Positions 1 through 5,086 of a stretch of 6,161 nt of DNA are shown piece after piece (within the stretch, counting starts at the first letter, position 1; each line of letters begins with the position of its first letter). The DNA comes from an uncultured Methylococcaceae bacterium (GTDB taxonomy: Bacteria; Pseudomonadota; Gammaproteobacteria; Methylococcales; Methylomonadaceae). The translations under genes and the position numbers were made by a program. The stretch is taken from assembly GCA_903839795.1 (NCBI GenBank), contig CAIMDR010000252.1, positions 1-6,161 on the forward strand, given 5' to 3'. Under the pieces are notes generated by a model. The model did no database searches, was not told where the DNA came from, and saw nothing but the letters and a program-made list of their open reading frames with translations.

Positions 1-533
1 ACTTCGCGCTGGGTAATAATACAACCCAGATGCGGGTGCTGAAACTCTATCGGATCTTCAATAGTAATAATATGACCGTTACTGTTCTGATTGCGATGCT
101 TGATTAAGGCAGCCAAGGACGTTGATTTACCGGTACCCGTAGCGCCCACAAAAAGAATGAGGCCACGCTTTTCCATAATCATTTCTTTTAATATTGGCGG
201 TAAAAACAAAGAATCGGCATCGGGTATTTCGTTTTCAATCCGGCGCATTACCATGCCGGCAGAATCTCGTTGGGTAAAAGCGCTAACCCTGTATCGACCA
301 AATTCCGGCACACCAATAGCAAATTGGCATTCTTTGGTATTTTCAAACTCATCTTTTTGCCGCTGAGTCATAATACTCAGCACCGCTTCTAAAGACTGTT
401 CGGCTGTCAGTGGAATTTTGGATGTCTCGATAAGCGCGTTATCAACCTTAATAGTGGGTGCTCGTCCTGCTGTTATAAATAAATCAGAGGCTTTTTTTTG
501 AGCCATTAATGTAAATAACACGTTAAAATTCAT
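1..533 (-). CDS. pilU: PilU, type IV pilus retraction ATPase (partial, C-terminal half cut by window edge)
   Basis: PilU is a cytoplasmic secretion-family ATPase that works with PilT to depolymerise type IV pili and power twitching motility. The visible part is the first 177 residues. It opens with MNFNVLFTLM and an N-terminal PAS-like region containing SDLFITAG, a PilT/PilU family signature. The Walker A motif GATGTGKS lies at residues 130-137 and the Asp-box ITIEDPIEF at about 156-164. Walker B, the His-box and the C-terminal domain lie beyond the left edge. The ATG at 533-531 is preceded by a good Shine-Dalgarno (AAGGAG, about 7 nt upstream) that overlaps the pilT stop codon. The gap to pilT is only 10 nt, so the pair is one operon with likely translational coupling. 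PilU rather than a second PilT is called from the order pilT-pilU and the MNF..L...ASDLFITAG start. Confidence 0.95.
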   Translation of the reverse strand, partial: MNFNVLFTLMAQKKASDLFITAGRAPTIKVDNALIETSKIPLTAEQSLEAVLSIMTQRQKDEFENTKECQFAIGVPEFGRYRVSAFTQRDSAGMVMRRIENEIPDADSLFLPPILKEMIMEKRGLILFVGATGTGKSTSLAALIKHRNQNSNGHIITIEDPIEFQHPHLGCIITQRE

Positions 534-543
534 TTTTTACTCC

Positions 544-1584
544 TTAACGAAAACTATCTTTATTTACGGCTTTAATCATGGCTTCTTTTGAAGTCACCAA
601 GCCTTTATCAACCAATTCTCTCAGGTTCTGATCCAGTGTTTGCATACCGTCTTTACGCCCGGTTTGAATTGCAGAATACATTTGTGCCACCTTGGCTTCC
701 CGAATCAGGTTTCTGATCGCCGATGTGCCTACCATAATCTCATGTGCGGCAACGCGGCCACCGCCCGTCTTTTTCATGAGTGTTTGCGAAATGACACCCT
801 GTAATGATTCAGACAGCATAGAGCGAATCATGTCTTTTTCTGCGGCCGGAAAGACATCAATAATACGATCGATAGTTTTTGCCGCAGAAGTTGTATGTAG
901 CGTACCAAAAACAAGGTGACCCGTTTCCGCTGCTGTTAATGCCAGGCGGATAGTTTCCAAATCACGCATTTCACCCACCATAATAATATCGGGATCTTCA
1001 CGGAGTGCCGAGCGTAACGCCTCATTAAAACCATGCGTATCACGATGCACTTCGCGCTGGTTAATTAAGCATTTTTGGCTTTCATGAACAAATTCGATGG
1101 GGTCTTCAATGGTGAGTATATGGGCGTAATCATTGCAATTAATATGATTAATCATCGCCGCCAGTGTGGTCGATTTACCGGAACCCGTAGGCCCCGTGAC
1201 TAAAATCATGCCACGCGGCTTTCGGGTCAATTCTTCAAAAAATTTGGGCGCATTCAAATCTTCCAGAGATAGCACCTTTGAGGGAATGGTTCTAAAAACA
1301 CCCGCCGCTCCACGCTGCTGATTAAAGGCATTGACACGAAAACGTGCGATTCCGGGCAGCTCAAACGAAAAATCGGTTTCTAAAAATTCTTCATAATCAC
1401 GCCGCTGCTTGTCATTCATGATGTCATAAATCAAGGCATGCACCATTTTATGATCCAGTGCAGGCACGTTAATTCGTTTTATATCACCATCAACCCGGAT
1501 CATGGGAGGCAACCCAGCCGATAAATGTAAATCCGATGCTTTATTTTTAACTGAAAAAGCCAGTAACTCTGCAATATCATTCAT
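544..1584 (-). CDS. pilT: PilT, type IV pilus twitching motility/retraction ATPase
   Basis: PilT is a hexameric cytoplasmic motor at the base of the type IV pilus. It hydrolyses ATP to retract the pilus, driving twitching, surface sensing and DNA uptake. The 346-residue product has the usual family length and all key motifs: SDLHLSAG in the N-terminal PAS-like domain (about 17-24), Walker A GPTGSGKS (131-138), Asp-box ILTIEDPIEF (156-165), Walker B DPDIIMVGEMRD (197-208), His-box TGHLVFGTLHTT (221-232), and the C-terminal AIRNLIRE motif (289-296) that is needed for retraction. Nothing is missing. It is the first gene of a pilT-pilU operon and is divergent from yggS, as in Pseudomonas. The ATG at 1584 has only a weak SD-like GAGC upstream. 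No clear sigma-70 promoter could be fixed in the 111-bp divergent spacer. Confidence 0.98.
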   Translation of the reverse strand: MNDIAELLAFSVKNKASDLHLSAGLPPMIRVDGDIKRINVPALDHKMVHALIYDIMNDKQRRDYEEFLETDFSFELPGIARFRVNAFNQQRGAAGVFRTIPSKVLSLEDLNAPKFFEELTRKPRGMILVTGPTGSGKSTTLAAMINHINCNDYAHILTIEDPIEFVHESQKCLINQREVHRDTHGFNEALRSALREDPDIIMVGEMRDLETIRLALTAAETGHLVFGTLHTTSAAKTIDRIIDVFPAAEKDMIRSMLSESLQGVISQTLMKKTGGGRVAAHEIMVGTSAIRNLIREAKVAQMYSAIQTGRKDGMQTLDQNLRELVDKGLVTSKEAMIKAVNKDSFR

Positions 1585-1647
1585 AAAATGCTCGGGTAAA
1601 GTGGTCGATAAAATAACAATTCAATTTTTAAACTTTAGCGTAATTCT

Positions 1648-1675
1648 TTGCTTTTTTGAAGCGATACTGTTTAAT
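1648..1675 (+). promoter_or_regulatory. Possible sigma-70 promoter for yggS
   Basis: TTGCTT (1648-1653) and TTTAAT (1670-1675) are separated by 16 nt, which places a start site near 1682, about 14 nt before the yggS ATG. GATACT at 1663-1668 is an alternative -10 without a convincing -35. The spacer is AT-rich, so chance matches are likely. Confidence 0.25.
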
Positions 1676-1695
1676 GACGTTTTAATTATTTCCTG

Positions 1696-2379
1696 ATGAC
1701 GATGGTAAATAACAGACTTAACCTTATACTTGCCCAAATCAGACAAGCTGAAGTGGCTTACCACCGTAAACCTGGATCGGTTCTCTTACTGGCGGTGAGT
1801 AAAACCAAAACCGCAAAAGATATTGCAGAGGCTTATCAAGCGGGACAACGCCATTTTGGCGAGAATTACTCCCAGGAAGCACTAAAAAAACAACAGGAAC
1901 TGGGCGCGTACGACATTACCTGGCATTTCATTGGGCCGATACAATCCAATAAAACCAAGGCACTTGCCCTGCATTTTGACTGGGTACACAGTGTTGATAG
2001 TTTTAAGATTGCCAAACGTCTTAGCGAACAACGTCCTGTTAGCTTACCGCCATTAAACATCTGTCTGCAAGTTAATATCAGCGGCGAACAAAGCAAGTCC
2101 GGCATTACCCTGAATGAATTGCCGCAATTGTGTGAGCTTGTGGCGGCATTGCCCAACATAAAATTGCGTGGTGTGATGGCGGTTCCTATGCCTGAAGAGG
2201 ATTTTGACTTGCAACGTCAACCTTATAAAACACTTTATGAGGCGGTTGCAAAATTAAACAATCCCGAACTGGATACCTACTCATTTGGGATGAGTGGCGA
2301 TTTAAACGCCGCTATTGCCGAAGGCGCGACTATTGTCCGGATTGGCACTGCATTGTTTGGTGCGCGAGAATATACCTAA
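1696..2379 (+). CDS. yggS: YggS/PROSC-family pyridoxal 5'-phosphate homeostasis protein
   Basis: This is a cytoplasmic single-domain PLP-binding protein with the alanine-racemase-type TIM-barrel fold. The family buffers free PLP and affects amino-acid and vitamin B6 balance; no enzymatic activity is established. The 227 residues match the family length. The PLP lysine is K36 in LLAVSKTK. Other signatures are HFGENY (53-58), WHFIGPIQSNK (76-86), LQVNISGEQSKSG (124-136), RGVMAVP (158-164) and the C-terminal phosphate-binding stretch GMSGDLNAAI (198-207) with VRIGTALFGAR (214-224). Two starts compete, ATG at 1696 and ATG at 1702, and neither has a strong Shine-Dalgarno. The longer one is used here and differs by only two residues. 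It is divergent from pilT as in Pseudomonas, but the proC gene that often follows is absent: a minus-strand gene converges on it after 9 nt. Confidence 0.96.
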   Translation: MTMVNNRLNLILAQIRQAEVAYHRKPGSVLLLAVSKTKTAKDIAEAYQAGQRHFGENYSQEALKKQQELGAYDITWHFIGPIQSNKTKALALHFDWVHSVDSFKIAKRLSEQRPVSLPPLNICLQVNISGEQSKSGITLNELPQLCELVAALPNIKLRGVMAVPMPEEDFDLQRQPYKTLYEAVAKLNNPELDTYSFGMSGDLNAAIAEGATIVRIGTALFGAREYT

Positions 2380-2388
2380 CGCTGATTA

Positions 2389-3090
2389 TTAGCACCAGGT
2401 GTTTTTTCTGTGTATAAAATAGTGATTATCAAGTACGGCAATTATTTCTTCACAATCAATGATATTTTTACTGTCCGCTAAAATGTAATCCGCTAAGGCC
2501 ATAATGGCATGCCAATTCGATCTATCGTTTATAAAATTAAAGGCTGCCAAAAATAACTCAGCCAATTTTTTTTCACGGACTAACGGGTTGGTAACAAGAC
2601 AATCCAGATAGTCGTTGATGGCCTCTAAATCAGAAGAGCCTCCATAATAATGCAGGGCATTTAAATTTATCAGGCGTGGATTAATCGGTTCATTATCACG
2701 TAGGGCAATATAATTGGCCTCGGCCAAGGGGCCTGCGAGTAAATTGATAATATCCGCTTCAAAGGCGCTTTGATAAGCCTGTTTTTGTGTTAAAGAAAAA
2801 TCACAGACTGCTTCCTCAACTGAGGATGGTAAGGTGTGAATCAAACGCCCTCCCTCTATTTTAGTAAAGCAATGATTACAATCATCACCTGATTGGCATA
2901 AACATTCAGCGAGTTGAAAGTCATATTTTAGTTTTTTAATAAAGACCTGAAAAAAAACCGGTGGCAGTAGTTTTTGTTTGTTACCGAGATAAATTGCAGC
3001 GGCATGACCCGCTTCATGGACGGCGGTTTTTCTGCTGAGTTCGGCATGATTGATCGGGTGAAAATCGATGGATGTCTGTCTGCGTTTCAT
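2389..3090 (-). CDS. Stand-alone M41-like (FtsH-protease-type) zinc metallopeptidase homolog, uncharacterised
   Basis: I do not recognise a named gene. The 233-residue product has no signal peptide or membrane segment and appears cytoplasmic. TAVHEAGHAAAIYLG (23-37) contains the HExxH zinc motif (H25, E26, H29) in the style of FtsH. LLAGPLAEA (117-125) resembles the FtsH LGGRAAEE helix, and GGSSDLEAI (150-158) matches FtsH GASNDI, whose Asp is the third zinc ligand; here that would be D154. The AAA+ ATPase half of FtsH is absent. Residues 63-74 hold C63-x-C65-x5-C71-xx-C74, a possible second metal site not found in FtsH. Substrate and function are unknown. The start ATG at 3090-3088 has an SD-like GGGG a few nt upstream. 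A rho-independent terminator on the same strand lies immediately upstream, so the gene may be attenuated. It converges on yggS with no visible terminator in the 9-nt gap. The peptidase-fold call is by motif spacing only. Confidence 0.75.
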   Translation of the reverse strand: MKRRQTSIDFHPINHAELSRKTAVHEAGHAAAIYLGNKQKLLPPVFFQVFIKKLKYDFQLAECLCQSGDDCNHCFTKIEGGRLIHTLPSSVEEAVCDFSLTQKQAYQSAFEADIINLLAGPLAEANYIALRDNEPINPRLINLNALHYYGGSSDLEAINDYLDCLVTNPLVREKKLAELFLAAFNFINDRSNWHAIMALADYILADSKNIIDCEEIIAVLDNHYFIHRKNTWC

Positions 3091-3102
3091 AATAACCCCG
3101 TT

Positions 3103-3137
3103 AAAAAAAAATGCGAACTCACTGTGCAGTTCGCATT
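3103..3137 (-). terminator. Rho-independent terminator (minus strand) in front of the M41-like gene
   Basis: On the minus strand, AATGCGAACT (3137-3128) and AGTTCGCATT (3119-3110) form a perfect 10-bp stem with an 8-nt loop. A run of about nine T follows (3111-3103). The T-run ends 12 nt before the ATG of the downstream minus-strand gene. Either it ends an unidentified upstream minus-strand transcript, or it is a leader attenuator controlling the peptidase gene. Confidence 0.75.
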
Positions 3138-3233
3138 ATCGAGAGGAAGGATGGTTAACTGATGTTGTTTAGCGCACAACGACAAGTTGAGTAAGAGTTT
3201 AGTGGCTTAATTGAATCTTGAAAATGTGACATA

Positions 3234-3269
3234 TTGTCGCGCGACGAAATGCCGCTAAATTTGGCATTT
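3234..3269. repeat. Adjacent palindrome and hairpin in the leader region
   Basis: GTCGCGCGAC (3236-3245) is a perfect 10-bp palindrome. It is followed at once by an inverted repeat, AAATGCC (3247-3253) with GGCATTT (3263-3269), around a 9-nt loop. The palindrome could be a dimeric regulator site. The second hairpin is flanked by T on one side but is too weak to call a terminator. The region lies 145-180 bp upstream of the minus-strand peptidase gene. Confidence 0.4.
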
Positions 3270-3361
3270 TAATTGCTTAATACAATGGATTTATTCGGCA
3301 TTAATGCTTCCAATATCAGGCTACAAGCCCCCCGTCAGTTTAATTTATCACTTTTTAGTGT

Positions 3362-3397
3362 GGCATATCACCTATTGAATAGGGCATATCACCTATT
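3362..3397. repeat. 15-bp tandem direct repeat with 21-bp period
   Basis: GGCATATCACCTATT occurs at 3362-3376 and again, identical, at 3383-3397. The 21-bp period is two helical turns, so both copies face the same side of the DNA, as in tandem regulator sites. No adjacent promoter could be fixed and no coding sequence covers it. Confidence 0.6.
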
Positions 3398-3414
3398 TTT
3401 GGCTAAAGGGTAGA

Positions 3415-3440
3415 TAAGCACTGCAAAATGCTTACTTTTT
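3415..3440 (+). other. Weak hairpin followed by T5
   Basis: TAAGCA (3415-3420) pairs with TGCTTA (3429-3434) across an 8-nt loop, and CTTTTT follows. The stem is short and AT-rich. It could be a weak terminator but is not convincing alone. Confidence 0.25.
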
Positions 3441-3497
3441 AACCTCCCCGCTATTTATTCATAGCTCCAGTCCAACACACCTTCCAGTAACAAAAAT

Positions 3498-3520
3498 AAC
3501 GGCTTTCGCCGTTTTTTTTT
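3498..3520 (+). terminator. Rho-independent terminator, possibly bidirectional
   Basis: AACGGC (3498-3503) and GCCGTT (3508-3513) form a six-pair stem with a TTTC loop, followed by an uninterrupted T-run to 3520. On the minus strand the same stem is followed by ATTTTTG, so it may work both ways. No plus-strand gene is visible upstream of it, so it is either an orphan terminator, the end of a small RNA, or a transcriptional insulator between the minus-strand gene and the repeats. Confidence 0.7.
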
Positions 3521-3525
3521 GCTTT

Positions 3526-3550
3526 GTTTGCGCCGGTTTCTGACGCAAAC
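3526..3550. repeat. 7-bp inverted repeat
   Basis: GTTTGCG (3526-3532) and CGCAAAC (3544-3550) form a perfect stem around an 11-nt loop. It adjoins the outer boundary of the large palindromic element and may belong to it. Confidence 0.35.
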
Positions 3551-3731
3551 TTTGGCTACTAACTTAAGCCGGGACAGATAATTCTCCGGAAACGCCGAGC
3601 CCCAGCTCGGCACGGGATAGTCAAACCGATTACTGACTTTTGGTTACTACGCCGAACTGGGGCTCAGCTTTCCAAGAATCAACAGGCCGGTTTTATTTAT
3701 CGGTCCCGCTTTAAATTGGTAACCCAAGCTT
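3547..3731. repeat. Imperfect long palindrome, MITE-like or REP-like intergenic element
   Basis: The outer arms 3547-3581 and 3697-3731 are inverted copies matching at 27 of 35 positions. The inner arms continue the symmetry: ATTCT..GGAAA..GAGCCCCAG at 3581-3605 pairs with the complement of 3658-3680. GCCGAGCCCCAGCTCGGC (3594-3611) is itself a hairpin with 7-bp arms and a CCCA loop. Its diverged inverted copy (16 of 18 matching) lies at 3651-3668. The right half carries roughly 15 extra bases. No ORF or transposase is present. This structure fits a non-autonomous miniature element or a chromosomal palindromic repeat. I see no clear target-site duplication. Confidence 0.7.
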
Positions 3732-3773
3732 TGTCTGCCTGCCTTTATTCCTCTTTTATATCAATCTCCCTTT

Positions 3774-3825
3774 GCCCCCTCGCTTTGCTCTCCCTTTTTC
3801 AAAGGGGGGGGCAAAGCGAGGGGGC
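3774..3825. repeat. Perfect 15-bp-arm hairpin repeat
   Basis: GCCCCCTCGCTTTGC (3774-3788) and GCAAAGCGAGGGGGC (3811-3825) are perfect inverted copies. The 22-nt loop contains a further CCCTTT/AAAGGG stem (3792-3797 with 3801-3806). No T-run follows, so it is not a classic terminator. It resembles the CTCCCTTT-type palindromes dispersed in many bacterial genomes. Confidence 0.7.
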
Positions 3826-4103
3826 TTGACTACTTACCTTATCTCTTCTTGGTAAATACTATCTGGCGATACGTCCGGTTATTCTTTTATATTTTTCTAT
3901 TTTTTCCATATATAAAGCTGGTATCGTTATCAGGGATTTAGCGGCTTGTAGCTTCTTGTGTGCTTTTTTATTCTTGACCGGATTAAAAAAATGGAAAGTC
4001 ATGCAGTCTGTCAGCAGTCTTCAAATCCGGTAACTATTAAGGGTACTTATCAATTTAAGGCAAGTTTTAATAGCCACTTCAACCGTCATTACCTATTTAT
4101 TAT
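3826..4103. other. AT-rich leader of the nuclease gene
   Basis: This stretch holds pyrimidine-rich tracts at 3884-3906 and no firm promoter. TTGACT at 3826-3831 lacks a properly spaced -10, and TTGACC at 3974-3979 has only AGTCAT 17 nt downstream. ACCGGATT (3977-3984) and AATCCGGT (4024-4031) form an 8-bp inverted repeat 39 nt apart, and GCAGTCT is repeated at 4003-4009 and 4014-4020. A possible small ORF (3991-4107) is listed separately. Confidence 0.35.
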
Positions 4104-4107
4104 ATGA
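3991..4107 (+). CDS. Possible 38-codon upstream ORF overlapping the nuclease start (ATGA)
   Basis: ATG at 3991 opens 38 codons (starting MESHAVCQQS, ending HYLFII) that stop at TGA 4105-4107. The stop overlaps the nuclease ATG at 4104 in the ATGA pattern typical of translational coupling. There is no clear Shine-Dalgarno in front of it, and I recognise no family. A GTG at 3958 could extend it in frame. The nuclease itself has no Shine-Dalgarno, which is the main reason to take the overlap seriously. It may be chance. Confidence 0.25.
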   Translation: MESHAVCQQSSNPVTIKGTYQFKASFNSHFNRHYLFII

Positions 4108-5027
4108 ATAAAATTATAGTGTTAACTTTACTACTACTGCCTTTCTCTTGTTGGTCTGGTACGCCTTGTTCGGGTAAAAAAGCGGGTATTTCACATTGTA
4201 ACGGCTCTCAGTTTGTCTGTAATGATGGCAGTTACAGTCAATCTACAAAAGATTGTTCCCGTTATATCAGCGGCAAACCGCAACAACAAAGCAGTCCTGA
4301 CATTTCTGAAACCACTTTTACTGCCGCATCGACTGCCCAAAGTAACACCGAGGTTTTACGAACCGGTCATATCCTTAAACTCGATTATTTGGGTTTTACC
4401 GTTTGGCTGGACTGTTCTCAGCGGGGAGCTATAAAATTTCAGTATGTTGCACAGCACGATAATGGCAATACCAAACGCTTTAACAATTTTTTTCTTGATC
4501 CGAATGTTCCGGCTGAATGCCAACAAAAAACCGCCAAGGCTTATGGGATGCAATATGACAGAGGTCATCAGGTTCCCGCCAATCACCTTGATGCCTCAGA
4601 AACCGCCATTAAGGCCACCAACACCATGACCAATATTCTGCCCCAAGCAGCGAATATGAACCGGGGAGCTTGGTTGCAGACGGAAGAAATCACCGAATGT
4701 TATCGGGACATTGATGAGTTATTAATCATAGGCGGTGTTATTTGGGGTAATAACTCGGCAGATGATTATTTTGTAGAATCGCACGGTGTCAAAACCCCCG
4801 ATGCTTTTTGGAAAGTCATTGTAAGGGGCGTAGGTCAAGATGAGCGAGTGATTGCGTGGATTGTTCCTAATAATCAAGCCGCGACAAGAAAAAATCTGGA
4901 TCAATATTTGGTTAGTATTGATGACTTGGAGCGTTTGACCGGTGAAAAAATACCCATTGCTGATTATGCTAAACACGACAAACCAGTTCAATCCTGGATG
5001 ATTCCGTCAGGCTGTAATAAAAGTTAG
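4104..5027 (+). CDS. Exported DNA/RNA non-specific endonuclease (NUC1, DRGH ββα-metal family)
   Basis: This enzyme family, typified by Serratia nuclease, cleaves single- and double-stranded DNA and RNA with Mg2+. Residues 1-19 look like a Sec signal peptide (MNKIIVLTLLLLPFSCWSG), so it acts in the periplasm or outside the cell. Residues 22-51 form a cysteine module (C22, C32, C39, C51, with GISHC and FVCNDGS), followed by a low-complexity Gln/Ser/Thr linker (about 56-83). The nuclease core starts near residue 85. Its DRGH motif is D152-H155, with H155 the expected general base. ILPQAANMNRGAW (178-190) matches Serratia NITPQKSDLNQGAW, making N186 the Mg2+ ligand, and E194/E195 follow. At 307 residues it is slightly longer than the family because of the N-terminal module. 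No Shine-Dalgarno precedes the ATG, which overlaps the stop of a possible upstream ORF. Roles in nutrient scavenging or defence are inference. Confidence 0.93.
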   Translation: MNKIIVLTLLLLPFSCWSGTPCSGKKAGISHCNGSQFVCNDGSYSQSTKDCSRYISGKPQQQSSPDISETTFTAASTAQSNTEVLRTGHILKLDYLGFTVWLDCSQRGAIKFQYVAQHDNGNTKRFNNFFLDPNVPAECQQKTAKAYGMQYDRGHQVPANHLDASETAIKATNTMTNILPQAANMNRGAWLQTEEITECYRDIDELLIIGGVIWGNNSADDYFVESHGVKTPDAFWKVIVRGVGQDERVIAWIVPNNQAATRKNLDQYLVSIDDLERLTGEKIPIADYAKHDKPVQSWMIPSGCNKS

Positions 5028-5050
5028 CACCTATAAAACCCAAATATTTT

Positions 5051-5080
5051 TTGACAAAACAAGACAACCGGTCATATCAT
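5051..5080 (+). promoter_or_regulatory. Sigma-70 promoter of the TetR-family gene
   Basis: TTGACA (5051-5056, a perfect -35) and TATCAT (5075-5080) are separated by 18 nt. The predicted start site, about 7 nt after the -10, falls on or next to the ATG at 5087, suggesting a leaderless mRNA. The TTGACA also creates an apparent in-frame TTG start, which is therefore disfavoured. Confidence 0.6.
5061..5075. promoter_or_regulatory. Operator-like site O1 in the tetR promoter
   Basis: AAGACAACCGGTCAT fills the spacer between the -35 and -10 elements. It matches O2 (5700-5714) at 12 of 15 positions, and all three differences are transitions. Its core ACCGGT is palindromic. Binding here would block RNA polymerase, fitting autorepression by the adjacent regulator. 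The outer arms are less symmetric than in O2. Confidence 0.5.
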
Positions 5081-5086
5081 TGGGTT

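Noticed and set aside
91..366. 91-codon plus-strand ORF
   Set aside because: It is fully antisense to pilU, whose frame carries the Walker A and SDLFITAG motifs; the product has no recognisable features.
692..919. 75-codon plus-strand ORF antisense to pilT
   Set aside because: The pilT frame contains all ATPase motifs here; this is a shadow frame.
1866..2159. 97-codon minus-strand ORF inside yggS
   Set aside because: yggS is unambiguous on the plus strand and the antisense product resembles nothing.
2974..3162. 62-codon plus-strand ORF across the start of the M41-like gene
   Set aside because: It is antisense to the HEAGH-coding region and runs through the terminator hairpin; it lacks support.
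3152..3163. AGGAAGG followed by a 3-codon ORF (ATG GTT AAC TGA) on the plus strand
   Set aside because: Good Shine-Dalgarno but far too short and with no downstream gene; treated as chance.
3362..3397. CRISPR array
   Set aside because: Only two 15-bp copies with a 6-bp gap; repeat and spacer lengths do not fit a CRISPR, and there are no cas genes.
3320..3952. GCTACAAGCC (3320-3329) with its complement at 3943-3952, and GCCGCTAAAT (3251-3260) with its complement at 3936-3945
   Set aside because: 10-bp matches far apart and in a different relative order; no element boundary fits and chance is plausible.
4143..4155. Lipobox-like PFSC at the nuclease N-terminus
   Set aside because: The residues at -3 to -1 (P, F, S) do not fit a lipobox; an ordinary signal peptide is more likely.
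4722..4991. 89-codon minus-strand ORF inside the nuclease gene
   Set aside because: It is antisense to the well-supported nuclease core.
5051..5086. TTG start adding 12 residues to the TetR protein
   Set aside because: The TTG is part of a consensus TTGACA -35 box, has no Shine-Dalgarno, and the ATG at 5087 gives the normal TetR length.
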